A stretch of DNA of 64,000 nt. Origin: an uncultured Candidatus Saccharibacteria bacterium (GTDB lineage Bacteria > Patescibacteriota > Saccharimonadia > Saccharimonadales > Saccharimonadaceae). Positions 36,316-45,011 of this stretch are shown here, one piece after another. Position 1 is the stretch's first letter. Each line of letters begins with the position of its first letter. Under the pieces are notes generated by a model that ran no database searches, had not been told where the DNA came from, and worked only from the letters and a program-made list of their open reading frames with translations. The DNA is taken from positions 62,001-126,000 of the forward strand of contig CALKQS010000004.1 of NCBI GenBank assembly GCA_937990725.1, written 5' to 3'. A program made the translations under genes and the position numbers.

Positions 36316-38580
36316 ATGCTAGTGAACAAAAATAGATCAAGTGCGGGGTTTGCTCTGCCAACAGTGATCGTGGCATCGGTGGTGGCAATGATGCTACTTC
36401 TCGTGGCGGCGTCTGCATCGACGGCGATTCGCGAGGGACTCTACGCTCAGCACTACCGGCGCTTGGCCCGTGAGGCGGCCGAGAGTGGTGTCGTCCTTGC
36501 CAGCAAATGTCTTGAGCTTAATAACGACCTTGCTCAGTGGTCAGATGCTGCAAAATTGCGGCCTAATACTGATTGCAAAGGTACAATAGTCGCTGGCCGC
36601 ACCCAGTATGTTCAGCAGGACGGCAATGTGCGCACAACCTTTGAGGTGGGTGAGCCAGAGCGCCGTGAAGGGAGTATTCAGCGCATTACAGCGGTGGGTC
36701 GGACGGAGCTTATTCGGACGACGGATGGCGCAGTGTGGAAGAGCTATGAATATCGCCTAGCGGGCCAAGCGGGCCTCAGCGCGCTGCTCGATAGCGTCTC
36801 ATTTGGTTACGCAGCTGGCGGCGGCTTTACACTCAATGGTGCATTCTTTACCGTCATCGACGAGTTTGGGCGGCCGCGCTCAGCAGGATTCAATGGCTTT
36901 GGCCAGCTCGGTGTTGGCTCGACTACCGACACCCTCACGCTTAAGCAGTTTAATGTCCCTGCCAATAAGCGCGTGGTACGTACCTACACCAACTTCCTCT
37001 CCCACGGCCGCAACGTATTTGCCCTCACAGAAAATGGTGAGGTATGGGGCGCGGGGCTGCATAACTTTGGGCAGATTGGCAACCCGAGCCAAATTATTGC
37101 ATGGGTAACAAACCCCGTCCAGTTTGTACTGCCTGGCAATGACAATGTTGCGACCTTTGTTTCGCCGCTGGGGATTGTCACCTTTGTCGTAACATCTCAG
37201 GGGAACGTCTATGTAGCTGGCTCCAACGACAAAGGTGTTGCCGGTATTAACTCGACCGCTCCGACAATAAAGATGCCGACCAAAATGCCCTTCCCTGAGA
37301 AGATCCGGGCTGATGCTCACTCCTGGGCAGTCGACAGCAAGACGGCTTATGCGATTGGTGAGAGTGGTGCGGTCTATGGCTGGGGCAATAATGAGTTTGG
37401 CCAGCTCGCTCAGGGCGATATCAATGAGCGGCGAGCACCCGTCCGCTTGGGTGACTTTGGTAAGCCTGGCAAAACCAAGGCAGTGCAGCTCGCCTTCGAC
37501 GGCGATACGGTCTATATTCGCGATAGTGCAGGGGCAGTCTACTCGGCTGGCAAAACAAACTACGGCCAAGCTGGTGTGCCGACCTTCCGGCTGCGTGCGG
37601 GGGTGTCAGACCGTTGCTTGGCGGCGGTGGGGGCAAACCTCAGGACAGAAAAGTGCTCGGGTGCTGCTGCAAACCAAAAGTGGCACTTCGACCGGACGAA
37701 TAACGCCCTGCAAGTCGAGTCAAACCCAGGTGGAGGCCAAAACCGCTGTGTCGAAGCAACCGGCCATAATAATGAAGAGACGCGTATGCGGTGGTGCGCT
37801 TGGTGGTCTGGCGGCAAGCGCTTTGACTTTCGCTACCCAGCAGGTGCATGGAGCCATGTCTACCTTAGCAATAGCACCGACATTGGTGGCCGAGGCCTAT
37901 GTGTTGCTGAAGTCAATATCGCAACTGGTGGCGAGACGAGGATGAATTCGTGTGAGTACTATGCAGACAGAACATTCTTGCCATATAATCCAACACTCGA
38001 GCGTGTCGCGCCGTCTGGAGTAGTAGACATCACAACAGACCAGTACTTTACCACCATGGTCTATGCTAACGGCGAGGTTAAGACCTTTGGCCTCAATAAC
38101 GGTGCACTGGGCAATGGCGTCTATGTCGATACATCCAATCTAGATGCTTACAAACGCCACGTATATAACCCAACCCCAGTCAAGTTCATCCTTCCCCCAG
38201 GGGCTAAGGCAGTTTCGTCGTGGACAACCTCCAATGGGCTTAACCCCAAGAATGCTAACACCTTTGTCGTCACGAGCGATGGCCGCGTCTTTGGGGCAGG
38301 CAGCAATGTGACAGGCCAGCTAGGTATTGGGCATATTGGTGGCGGCACTAATGGCATCTACCCCACTCCGCAGCAAATGCTCGTCCTTGGTACGCAGGGC
38401 AACTTAGCATCGTATGTGCGCTCGGGCTATGGCACAACAGTAGTCTACACTAACAATCGCAAAGTATTCACCGTGGGCAATAACTCTAACGGCCAGCTAG
38501 GTGATGATACCACCACCACCAACCCCACACCACGCGCCAACAAGAATACAAATGCCCAGCGCCACGTAAAGTTCTACTAG
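36316..38580 (+). CDS. prepilin-like protein fused to RCC1 repeats and a ricin-B lectin-like domain
   Basis: About 754 aa. The N-terminus SSAGFALPTVIVASVVAMMLLLV looks like a type IV prepilin leader (cleavage after Gly) with the long hydrophobic helix of minor pilins. A PilX-like region follows. RCC1-type propeller repeats come next (NGFGQLGVGS, LHNFGQIG, NNEFGQLAQGD, KTNYGQAG), interrupted at about 420-560 by a Cys/Trp-rich ricin-B-type segment (DRCLAAVG, NQKWHF, NRCVEATG, GLCVAEV). The last RCC1 repeats (SNVTGQLGIG, NSNGQLGDDT) close the ring. It is probably a pilus-tip adhesin binding sugars. TATTGT (36303-36308) lies 7 nt before the ATG; the upstream TTG at 36280 is unlikely. Confidence 0.85.
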   Translation: MLVNKNRSSAGFALPTVIVASVVAMMLLLVAASASTAIREGLYAQHYRRLAREAAESGVVLASKCLELNNDLAQWSDAAKLRPNTDCKGTIVAGRTQYVQQDGNVRTTFEVGEPERREGSIQRITAVGRTELIRTTDGAVWKSYEYRLAGQAGLSALLDSVSFGYAAGGGFTLNGAFFTVIDEFGRPRSAGFNGFGQLGVGSTTDTLTLKQFNVPANKRVVRTYTNFLSHGRNVFALTENGEVWGAGLHNFGQIGNPSQIIAWVTNPVQFVLPGNDNVATFVSPLGIVTFVVTSQGNVYVAGSNDKGVAGINSTAPTIKMPTKMPFPEKIRADAHSWAVDSKTAYAIGESGAVYGWGNNEFGQLAQGDINERRAPVRLGDFGKPGKTKAVQLAFDGDTVYIRDSAGAVYSAGKTNYGQAGVPTFRLRAGVSDRCLAAVGANLRTEKCSGAAANQKWHFDRTNNALQVESNPGGGQNRCVEATGHNNEETRMRWCAWWSGGKRFDFRYPAGAWSHVYLSNSTDIGGRGLCVAEVNIATGGETRMNSCEYYADRTFLPYNPTLERVAPSGVVDITTDQYFTTMVYANGEVKTFGLNNGALGNGVYVDTSNLDAYKRHVYNPTPVKFILPPGAKAVSSWTTSNGLNPKNANTFVVTSDGRVFGAGSNVTGQLGIGHIGGGTNGIYPTPQQMLVLGTQGNLASYVRSGYGTTVVYTNNRKVFTVGNNSNGQLGDDTTTTNPTPRANKNTNAQRHVKFY

Positions 38581-38887
38581 CGGCAGCGCGAGACGCCTAT
38601 ATACAAAAAATAATCTGCATGAGAGGCCTCGCACTTAGTCAATATATAGTGGAGATTAATGCTAGATGAGTATTATCTACAACTCATAATCAATACAGTA
38701 CCTCTGTTATAAATAAAAAATTAGCAACTTGTGTGGTTACAATAGTGTACCTTTTTGAGTCAAATAAAAAAGCATGAATAATATATGTGTACTATCATGC
38801 CGCTCCATTCCCCTTGCATGTAAGCAGCTAATAACAAAACTCACTGCCCTTCCCGAGCAGTGAGTTGAAATGTGATACATAGCCAAG
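38581..38887 (+). other. 307-nt AT-rich intergenic region
   Basis: No gene seen between convergent units; it ends in the symmetric terminator at 38838-38866. Confidence 0.5.
38838..38866. terminator. hairpin terminator, glutaredoxin side
   Basis: AACTCACTGC pairs with GCAGTGAGTT. It sits 22 nt beyond the glutaredoxin stop on the minus strand, with T residues following on that strand. Confidence 0.7.
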
Positions 38888-39157
38888 CTATGCTTCTGGC
38901 AGCAATCCCTTTGCTGTAAGGAGCTCATCAATCCGAGCTCGGTCGAAGCCATAGACGATCTCGCCAGCAATGTCTGTGACTGGGATACCCTGGGCTTTGC
39001 CGCCGGTTTTGGCAGCGAGCTCATCCTGAGCGCCAGGCGTTTTCTCGATGTCTTTAACGGTGTAGTGTACGCCCAGCTTGTCGAGATATTGCTTCTCTGT
39101 TTTGCAATAGGCGCACCACTCTGCGCTATATACTATAATTGATGGTATTGTATTCAT
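38888..39157 (-). CDS. glutaredoxin-like thiol oxidoreductase
   Basis: 89 aa with the redox motif CAYC (Cys15, Cys18), the GIPVTDIAGEIVYGFD segment containing the cis-Pro and the glutathione-site-like GFD. It matches small glutaredoxin/NrdH-type proteins that reduce disulfides. An extended -10 TGCTATACT and a Shine-Dalgarno AAAGGGG precede the ATG. Whether the electron donor is glutathione, mycoredoxin-type thiols or thioredoxin reductase cannot be told. Confidence 0.9.
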   Translation of the reverse strand: MNTIPSIIVYSAEWCAYCKTEKQYLDKLGVHYTVKDIEKTPGAQDELAAKTGGKAQGIPVTDIAGEIVYGFDRARIDELLTAKGLLPEA

Positions 39158-39274
39158 ACTTATCCCCTTTCGCTCTTGCTAGTATAGCATGGATGGTGAT
39201 GGAGTTGGCAAGTGCACTGAGTGTAAGGTAAGGCGCGAAGCTTCTTCAGTAATAGTTCTAGTAGGAAGGGGAGG

Positions 39275-39481
39275 CTAATCCTCCGTAGTGTATTGGCTCG
39301 TCAGATACCAGCCCCCATCGTGCGGTGATTGATACGCGCGTAACTGCACATCCAGCTGATATTTGCGTAGCTCGGCAATGGCGCGCAGTGCGGCTGCGCG
39401 GCTCGGGTAGCGCTTTTTAGCCGCTTCGCTGCGCGGTGGGCGGTAGGGCTGGTGCTTGGGTGTTTTGTTGCGGCGTGGCAT
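39275..39481 (-). CDS. small basic protein of unknown function
   Basis: 68 aa, unrecognised. A basic, Pro-rich N-terminus precedes a helix rich in Ala/Arg/Leu (RAAALRAIAELRKYQL) and a C-terminal strand pair ending HDGGWYLTSQ. It could fold as a small RNA/DNA-binding module. TATACT (39488-39493) lies 6 nt before the ATG, the leaderless arrangement common here. Confidence 0.65.
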   Translation of the reverse strand: MPRRNKTPKHQPYRPPRSEAAKKRYPSRAAALRAIAELRKYQLDVQLRAYQSPHDGGWYLTSQYTTED

Positions 39482-39737
39482 AGCTCTAGTATACGCGGCT
39501 TTGTGGTGCGACGCCAGTTATCTCGCGCAGAGCCCCCTGAGGGATGGTTATAAAAGTCAATGTCATATATAAAGTAAGTAACTCCACGCTCAATCATCAC
39601 AAGCTGTGTGCGCTCTATCATCTCAAGAAGCAAAAGCACGGTGCTAGTGGGCCGCGAGATGGCGGTAATTTAAGATTCACATCCAACTGCCGCTTCCCTC
39701 TTTACGTCTGCGGGGCCTCCTGGTACAATAAGGCCAT

Positions 39738-39983
39738 ATGAGTACGGAGTCTCGTGAGAATGCCCGCTCGCACGGTAGCCAAGTGGTTAGTGTGCTGTGG
39801 CGTACCCTACTTGGGACAACCTGGCGAATGGCGGTGCCAACTGTTGGGTTGTTTTTGCTTGGAGTCTGGGCAGACCGGCAGTTTGCAACCAAGCCGTGGC
39901 TGATGTTTGCTGGCTTGGTGGTCGGCATCGCTCTTGCAGCGGGGCTCATCACGCACCAAATTAAGGGAGGTCATCGCACATGA
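39738..39983 (+). CDS. AtpZ/AtpI-like F0F1 ATPase assembly protein
   Basis: 81 aa with two transmembrane helices (about 28-46 and 53-71) joined by a short loop, the plan of AtpZ/AtpI proteins that assist c-ring assembly or magnesium supply. It is the first gene of the ATP synthase operon and overlaps atpB by 4 nt (ATGA), so translation is coupled. TACAAT (39724-39729) lies 8 nt before the ATG, making the operon mRNA leaderless. Confidence 0.8.
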   Translation: MSTESRENARSHGSQVVSVLWRTLLGTTWRMAVPTVGLFLLGVWADRQFATKPWLMFAGLVVGIALAAGLITHQIKGGHRT

Positions 39984-40810
39984 TGTTTTTTGCGGCAGTG
40001 CCACACATCTCGGTCAAGGCAGACGAGGTGTTTTCGATCGCTGGCTGGCCAATTACTAATGCCAATCTCGTTGGTCTGCTGGGCCTCATTGTCTTGGCTT
40101 GGCTGATGTTTCGCACGCGGGCAGCGGTGCTGGGTAAGAAGAAGGCGAACTTTGCGACTCGCTTGACTGTCTGGTGCTTTGAGGGGCTGTACAATACCGT
40201 TGGGCAGGTCATCCCCAGCAAGAAATGGACGCGGCGCGTTGCCCCCCTTGTTATTACAATGTTTTTCTTTATCGCCGCGCAATATTGGCTGGGGTTATTG
40301 CCAGTTGTTGGGCCAGTGATGGTTGGCCATACACCACTATTCCGGGGCCAAAATGCCGATCTTAACATGACCTTTGCCCTCGCGGCCGTTACGATCGTTA
40401 TGGCGCAGGTGTATGCAGCACGCGAGCTTGGCTTTGTCGGTAATCTCAAGCGGTATTTTGTGAATCCCTTGCGCGATCCAATCATGTCCTTTGTCGGGAT
40501 TCTCGAGATTGTGGCGGAGTTCTCGCGCTTACTGAGCCTGTCCTTCCGTCTGTTTGGTAATGTGCTCGCCGGTGAGATCTTGATTGCAATGATCGCCTAC
40601 CTTACCCAAGTAGCAATGCCAGCGGTGCTCCAGCCGTTCTATCTCTTCGAGCTATTTATCGGTGGCATTCAGGCCTATATCTTCTTTATGCTTTCAACCG
40701 TGTTTATTTCACTTGGGCTCACGCATCACGGCGGTGATGAGGAAAAAGATACGCACACTAGCACCTCGACTTCTTCAGACGCGAACCTCGTGGCCGAAGG
40801 AGCAAAATAA
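39980..40810 (+). CDS. atpB: ATP synthase F0 subunit a
   Basis: 276 aa, five or six membrane helices. The C-terminal stator region contains the essential Arg in LSLSFRLFGNVLAGE, with IGGIQAYIFFMLSTVFI after it. It forms the proton half-channels against the c-ring. It overlaps the preceding small gene by 4 nt and has a short His/Asp/Ser-rich C-terminal tail. Confidence 0.97.
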   Translation: MMFFAAVPHISVKADEVFSIAGWPITNANLVGLLGLIVLAWLMFRTRAAVLGKKKANFATRLTVWCFEGLYNTVGQVIPSKKWTRRVAPLVITMFFFIAAQYWLGLLPVVGPVMVGHTPLFRGQNADLNMTFALAAVTIVMAQVYAARELGFVGNLKRYFVNPLRDPIMSFVGILEIVAEFSRLLSLSFRLFGNVLAGEILIAMIAYLTQVAMPAVLQPFYLFELFIGGIQAYIFFMLSTVFISLGLTHHGGDEEKDTHTSTSTSSDANLVAEGAK

Positions 40811-40842
40811 CATTGGTAATAACTAAATAAGGAGAAATAATT

Positions 40843-41055
40843 ATGAAAGACATCGCATTTACCCTGGCGTATGCTATTCCAGCAGCGTTTGCTGCGATCG
40901 GGTGTGGTTGGATTGGTGCCAACGCCATGAAGGCGGCTGGCCGCAACCCAGAGAAGATTAACGACCTACGCACCATGATGATCCTTGGTATCTCGTTTAT
41001 CGATGCTTTGGCTATCATTGGTTTTGTGGCCGCGATCGTCGGCAAGGTGATGTAA
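40843..41055 (+). CDS. atpE: ATP synthase F0 subunit c
   Basis: 70 aa hairpin of two membrane helices with the polar loop GRNPEKIND and the ion-binding carboxylate D54 in SFIDALAIIGFV. No sodium-type Gln/Glu/Ser-Thr signature is apparent, so proton coupling is the likelier reading. GGAG precedes the ATG. Confidence 0.96.
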   Translation: MKDIAFTLAYAIPAAFAAIGCGWIGANAMKAAGRNPEKINDLRTMMILGISFIDALAIIGFVAAIVGKVM

Positions 41056-41068
41056 GGAGTTCGCACTC

Positions 41069-41617
41069 GTGAATACCCTGCACTATTTTGCATCGACAGA
41101 GGCGGGTGGTGGCGACTTGTTCTCGTCGCTTGGTCTTGATTGGCAGCTGTTTGTCCTGCAAATGGTGGCATTTGTGGTGCTGCTCTTGGTCTTGAAGAAG
41201 TGGGTCTATCCACCGCTGCTCGACATGCTCGACCAGCGCGATGCGAAGATTCGCGATGGCCTCAAAGCAGCTGAGAAAGCGCAAAAGGCAGCTGACGAGA
41301 CCGAGGAGCGCACTGCTGCGATGCTCAAAAAAGCCCGCCACGAGTCGCAAGAAATTGTGACCGCTGCCAAGACTGAGGCAGCGAGCATGGTGAACGACGC
41401 CAAAGACGACGCCCACACCCAGGCCGAGCGTATCTTAGCATCGGCTCGCACCCAGACGCAGACAGAGTTGGCCGAGGCCAAGCGGGCGCTGCGCCGTGAG
41501 ATGGTCGACATGGTCGTTGAGGCAACGCGTGCAGTAACCGCTGAGACTGTTGACGCGTCGAAGGATCGCCAGCTGATCGAGAAGCACCTGACTAAACTCG
41601 ATAAGGAGCAGCGCTGA
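41069..41617 (+). CDS. atpF: ATP synthase F0 subunit b
   Basis: 182 aa with one N-terminal membrane helix (about 24-45) and a long charged helix rich in Ala, Glu and Lys that forms the peripheral stalk. It starts with GTG at 41069 behind AAGGAG. It overlaps atpH at TGATG. Confidence 0.95.
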   Translation: MNTLHYFASTEAGGGDLFSSLGLDWQLFVLQMVAFVVLLLVLKKWVYPPLLDMLDQRDAKIRDGLKAAEKAQKAADETEERTAAMLKKARHESQEIVTAAKTEAASMVNDAKDDAHTQAERILASARTQTQTELAEAKRALRREMVDMVVEATRAVTAETVDASKDRQLIEKHLTKLDKEQR

Positions 41618-42027
41618 TGGCGGCCGGTTTTTCGCGCCGCCGCCTCGCTGCGTATGTTGCTGAGCAGATTGCTGCTGGTGCTGAGGTGCCTGCTGTGCTG
41701 CGCCAGGTTGCGGCCTATCTTATTGACACCCGTGCAACGCGCGATGTCGATGTGGTGGCGGCAACGATTGAGGAAGCGCTAGCTGAGCGCGGCATCGTTG
41801 TGGCTGAGGTCACGACGGCACATGCACTGTCGACTGCCTTGCAAAAGCAGCTCAAGACAGAGGTCACGGCACTTGCTGAGCAAAGTGGCACTGCGCCAGT
41901 TACGTCAGTGCAGCTCCGCCAGGTTGTCGATCCGTCGGTGATTGGTGGCGTCAAGATCGCTCTGCCGGGCCAGCACTACGATGGCACTATCCAACACAAA
42001 CTAACCGCCCTTGCGGGCACGAAATAA
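41617..42027 (+). CDS. atpH: ATP synthase F1 subunit delta
   Basis: 136 aa, shorter than typical delta (about 175-180). The C-terminal VVDPSVIGGVKIALPGQHYDGTIQHKL signature region is clear while the N-terminal six-helix bundle looks reduced. It joins the stalk to the F1 head. It starts inside the atpF stop (TGATG). Confidence 0.88.
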   Translation: MAAGFSRRRLAAYVAEQIAAGAEVPAVLRQVAAYLIDTRATRDVDVVAATIEEALAERGIVVAEVTTAHALSTALQKQLKTEVTALAEQSGTAPVTSVQLRQVVDPSVIGGVKIALPGQHYDGTIQHKLTALAGTK

Positions 42028-42039
42028 GAGGAATTATAC

Positions 42040-43575
42040 ATGGCTGAAACAACAGTTACAGAGTTGTCCGAGAGCTTGCGGCAAGCGATCGCAGGCCTGG
42101 AAGCCTCTGAAGGACTAGAGCAGGTCGGTATCGTGACCCGAGTGGGTGATGGTGTGGCCTGGGTACATGGCTTGCGCCACGCTGGCTATAGCGAGGTGCT
42201 CGAGATTGAGACCAAAACAGGTGTCGTTGAGGCATTTGCCCTCAACTTGATGGAAGATGAGATTGGTGCTGTGCTGCTTGGCAGCGACCAAGGTGTGGCT
42301 GCTGGCGACCGCGTTAAGCTCAAGGGCGAGGTCCTGAGTGTGCCGGTCGGCGAGGAGTTGCTTGGCCGCGTGGTGAACCCACTCGGTGAGCCGCTTGATG
42401 GTGGCCCAGCTATTACTACTACGCAGCGCGGCCTCGTAGAGCGTGAGGCGATCGGCGTGATGGGCCGCAAGAGCGTGCACGAGCCCCTGATGACTGGTAT
42501 TATGAGCATCGATGCGATGTTCCCGATTGGTCGTGGCCAGCGCGAGCTCATCATTGGTGATCGCCAGACCGGTAAGACGGCAATTGCACTCGACACGATG
42601 ATCAACCAAGCGCGCCAAAAAACTGGCGTGGTGAATGTCTACGTTGCTGTTGGGCAGAAGCTGAGTAAGATTGCTCGCCTGGTTGAGCGCCTCAAAGAAG
42701 AAGGTGTGATGGACCAGACTATCGTGGTAGCGACGAGCCCAAGCGACCCAGCTTCCCTGCTCTATCTCGCGCCATACGCTGGTACTGCCATGGGTGAGTA
42801 CTTCCGCGACAATGGTGGCCATGCTTTGATGATCTACGACGACCTCACCAAGCACGCTGTCGCCTACCGCCAAATGAGTCTGCTGCTGCGCCGTCCACCA
42901 GGGCGCGAGGCCTTCCCGGGCGATGTGTTCTATTTGCATAGCCGCCTACTCGAGCGCAGTGCCAAGCTGAGTGATGAGCTAGGGGCGGGTTCGCTCACTG
43001 CCCTGCCAATCATCGAGACCCAGGCGGGTGATATTTCTGCCTACATCCCCACCAACGTGATTTCCATCACCGACGGACAGATCTTTATGGAGACAGATCT
43101 CTTCTACCAGGGTATTCGCCCAGCCATTAGTGCTGGTCTCTCGGTGTCGCGTGTTGGTGGTGCTGCCCAGACCAAAGCACTCAAGAGTGTCAGCGGTAAC
43201 CTCAAGCTTGGCCTCAGCCAGTTCCGCGAGCTCGCGAGCTTTGCCCAATTTGGAAGCGACCTAGATGCCGAGACCAAGGCACAGATTGGCCGTGGCCAGC
43301 GCCTAACAGAGCTCCTCAAGCAGCCACAGTACCAGCCGATGAGTGTTTGGGAGCAGGTGGTGAGCATTGTGGCGGTGAGCCAGGGTTACTTTGATGCTGT
43401 GCCAGCTACGAAGATCAAAGCTGCGCAAGATGCTCTGCTGAGCCGTCTCTGGGCTGAAGCTAAGGAGCAAATGCGCGCCCTCAACAAGGGCGACCAGAAG
43501 TTTGGCGCTGACGAAAAGCTCAGCCACTTGATAGAATCAACCGCGGGCGAAATTGCCAAGGAATTTGCGGAGTAA
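42040..43575 (+). CDS. atpA: ATP synthase F1 subunit alpha
   Basis: 511 aa with the P-loop GDRQTGKTAIA, the PGREAFPGD segment and the standard three-domain layout. It contributes the non-catalytic nucleotide sites. AGAGGA precedes the ATG. Confidence 0.98.
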   Translation: MAETTVTELSESLRQAIAGLEASEGLEQVGIVTRVGDGVAWVHGLRHAGYSEVLEIETKTGVVEAFALNLMEDEIGAVLLGSDQGVAAGDRVKLKGEVLSVPVGEELLGRVVNPLGEPLDGGPAITTTQRGLVEREAIGVMGRKSVHEPLMTGIMSIDAMFPIGRGQRELIIGDRQTGKTAIALDTMINQARQKTGVVNVYVAVGQKLSKIARLVERLKEEGVMDQTIVVATSPSDPASLLYLAPYAGTAMGEYFRDNGGHALMIYDDLTKHAVAYRQMSLLLRRPPGREAFPGDVFYLHSRLLERSAKLSDELGAGSLTALPIIETQAGDISAYIPTNVISITDGQIFMETDLFYQGIRPAISAGLSVSRVGGAAQTKALKSVSGNLKLGLSQFRELASFAQFGSDLDAETKAQIGRGQRLTELLKQPQYQPMSVWEQVVSIVAVSQGYFDAVPATKIKAAQDALLSRLWAEAKEQMRALNKGDQKFGADEKLSHLIESTAGEIAKEFAE

Positions 43576-43590
43576 GCAACGGAGGTCGCT

Positions 43591-44478
43591 ATGCCCAATA
43601 CGCAACAGCTCAAAGCACGGATTCGCTCGGTTAAGAGCACCAAGCAGATCACCAAGGCAATGCAGATGGTGGCAGCGAGCAAGATGCGCCGTGCCCAAGA
43701 TGCAAGTCGCACCACTGCGCCGTATACCACGGCAGCACGTGGCCTTTTGCGCTACCTCTCGCGCCAGGGTGCGACCGACGATCATCCACTGTTTGCCCAG
43801 CGCGCCGTTAAGCGCCGCTTGATCATCGTCATTGCCGCTGATAAAGGACTGGCTGGCGCCTACAATAGCAATGTCCTCAAGCGCTACGTCCAGCTCCTGC
43901 GCGACGACGATGCAGCCGGGATTGACAACACCACCATTGCAGTAGGGCGCAAGGCAGCGCAGTTCGTTGCCCGCCTCAAGGATACGCAGGTGGTTGGGGT
44001 GTACGAGGATGTGCCAGATCGCCCAACTGGGCCAGCCTTCCGGGCAATTCTCGACACCGCGCACGATATGTTTGTGAGTAAGCAGGTCGATGCGGTCGAC
44101 GTCGTATTTACCCGCTTTTATAGCAGTATGACGCAGCACCCTGATACGATCCACCTCTTGCCCGCTGGCCTTGATGCCGAGCAGCTCGATGCGGTGGATG
44201 ACGATGAGGCAATCCCAGATGATGAAGCACTCTTCGAGCCAAGCCCGCAAGCAGTACTCGACACCATCGCTGCGCGCATGGTGAGTGCCCGGCTCTACCA
44301 AGCCTTGCTTGATGCTCGGGCGAGCGAGCACAGCCAGCGCATGCTTGCCATGAAGAATGCCACCGATAACGCTACTAGCCTTGTCGATGACCTAACACTC
44401 GAGATGAACAAACAGCGCCAAGGTGCCATCACGCAAGAGCTGACCGAGATCAGTGCCGGTGTGGAGGCAATGGGATGA
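43591..44478 (+). CDS. atpG: ATP synthase F1 subunit gamma
   Basis: 295 aa central rotor shaft. Conserved terminal helices are visible: IRSVKSTKQITKAMQMVAASKMR at the N-terminus and SEHSQRMLAMKNATDNA near the C-terminus. GGAG precedes the ATG; the stop overlaps the next gene (ATGA). Confidence 0.97.
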   Translation: MPNTQQLKARIRSVKSTKQITKAMQMVAASKMRRAQDASRTTAPYTTAARGLLRYLSRQGATDDHPLFAQRAVKRRLIIVIAADKGLAGAYNSNVLKRYVQLLRDDDAAGIDNTTIAVGRKAAQFVARLKDTQVVGVYEDVPDRPTGPAFRAILDTAHDMFVSKQVDAVDVVFTRFYSSMTQHPDTIHLLPAGLDAEQLDAVDDDEAIPDDEALFEPSPQAVLDTIAARMVSARLYQALLDARASEHSQRMLAMKNATDNATSLVDDLTLEMNKQRQGAITQELTEISAGVEAMG

Positions 44479-44987
44479 AACACTACGCGCGTGTCGTGAT
44501 AGCTGCGCTTGTCATGTATGCGCTTGTATGTATGGTGTTGCTTCTTGTGGGCGGTATTCTGATGCTGTCTGCTAGCCGTGGTGAGGGGTTGTTCCTTGGT
44601 CTTGCGCTGATGCTGCCATTTGCTCTCGGTGGACTGTGGTATTGGCGGTATGGCCGGCGGCACGGCGCAAGCTTTGTGGGTGTTACAACTGGCCTGCTGG
44701 TTATCATTTGTGCTGGCCTTGGCTCGTATGTGGCAGGCTTTCTTGTATCCTTTGCTGTGCATGGTGTGGAGGCGCAGGCCAATGATGTGGCCCGCCTGGC
44801 CTGGCCGGCTCAGCCTATTATGGCGTTTGCCGAGCTGCCAGCTGTGAGCAGCCTCTTACCGTATATGCCAATTGTGGTGTTGCTATTTTACTGTGGTATT
44901 GCAGCCCGTGATGCTATGCGGTATATACAGAAGCATCACATCAAGACGCCAGATAGCCATAATAATCTGCAAGCAAAGAAAGTATAA
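44475..44987 (+). CDS. four-helix membrane protein inserted between atpG and atpD
   Basis: 170 aa that I do not recognise. It has about four hydrophobic segments (residues 7-30, 38-54, 63-90, 122-142), a short basic loop after the second and a polar C-terminal tail. It overlaps atpG by 4 nt, so it is translated with the ATP synthase genes. No standard ATP synthase operon has a gene here, so an assembly or regulatory role is possible but not shown. A TATAAT near 44981 at its end may be an internal promoter for atpD. Confidence 0.8.
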   Translation: MKHYARVVIAALVMYALVCMVLLLVGGILMLSASRGEGLFLGLALMLPFALGGLWYWRYGRRHGASFVGVTTGLLVIICAGLGSYVAGFLVSFAVHGVEAQANDVARLAWPAQPIMAFAELPAVSSLLPYMPIVVLLFYCGIAARDAMRYIQKHHIKTPDSHNNLQAKKV

Positions 44988-45011
44988 TGAAATGATCGAG
45001 AGGAGAAATGA

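Noticed and set aside
42115..42939. Long minus-strand ORF (274 codons) opposite atpA
   Set aside because: It is a mirror of strongly biased atpA codons, has no start signals and no recognisable protein.
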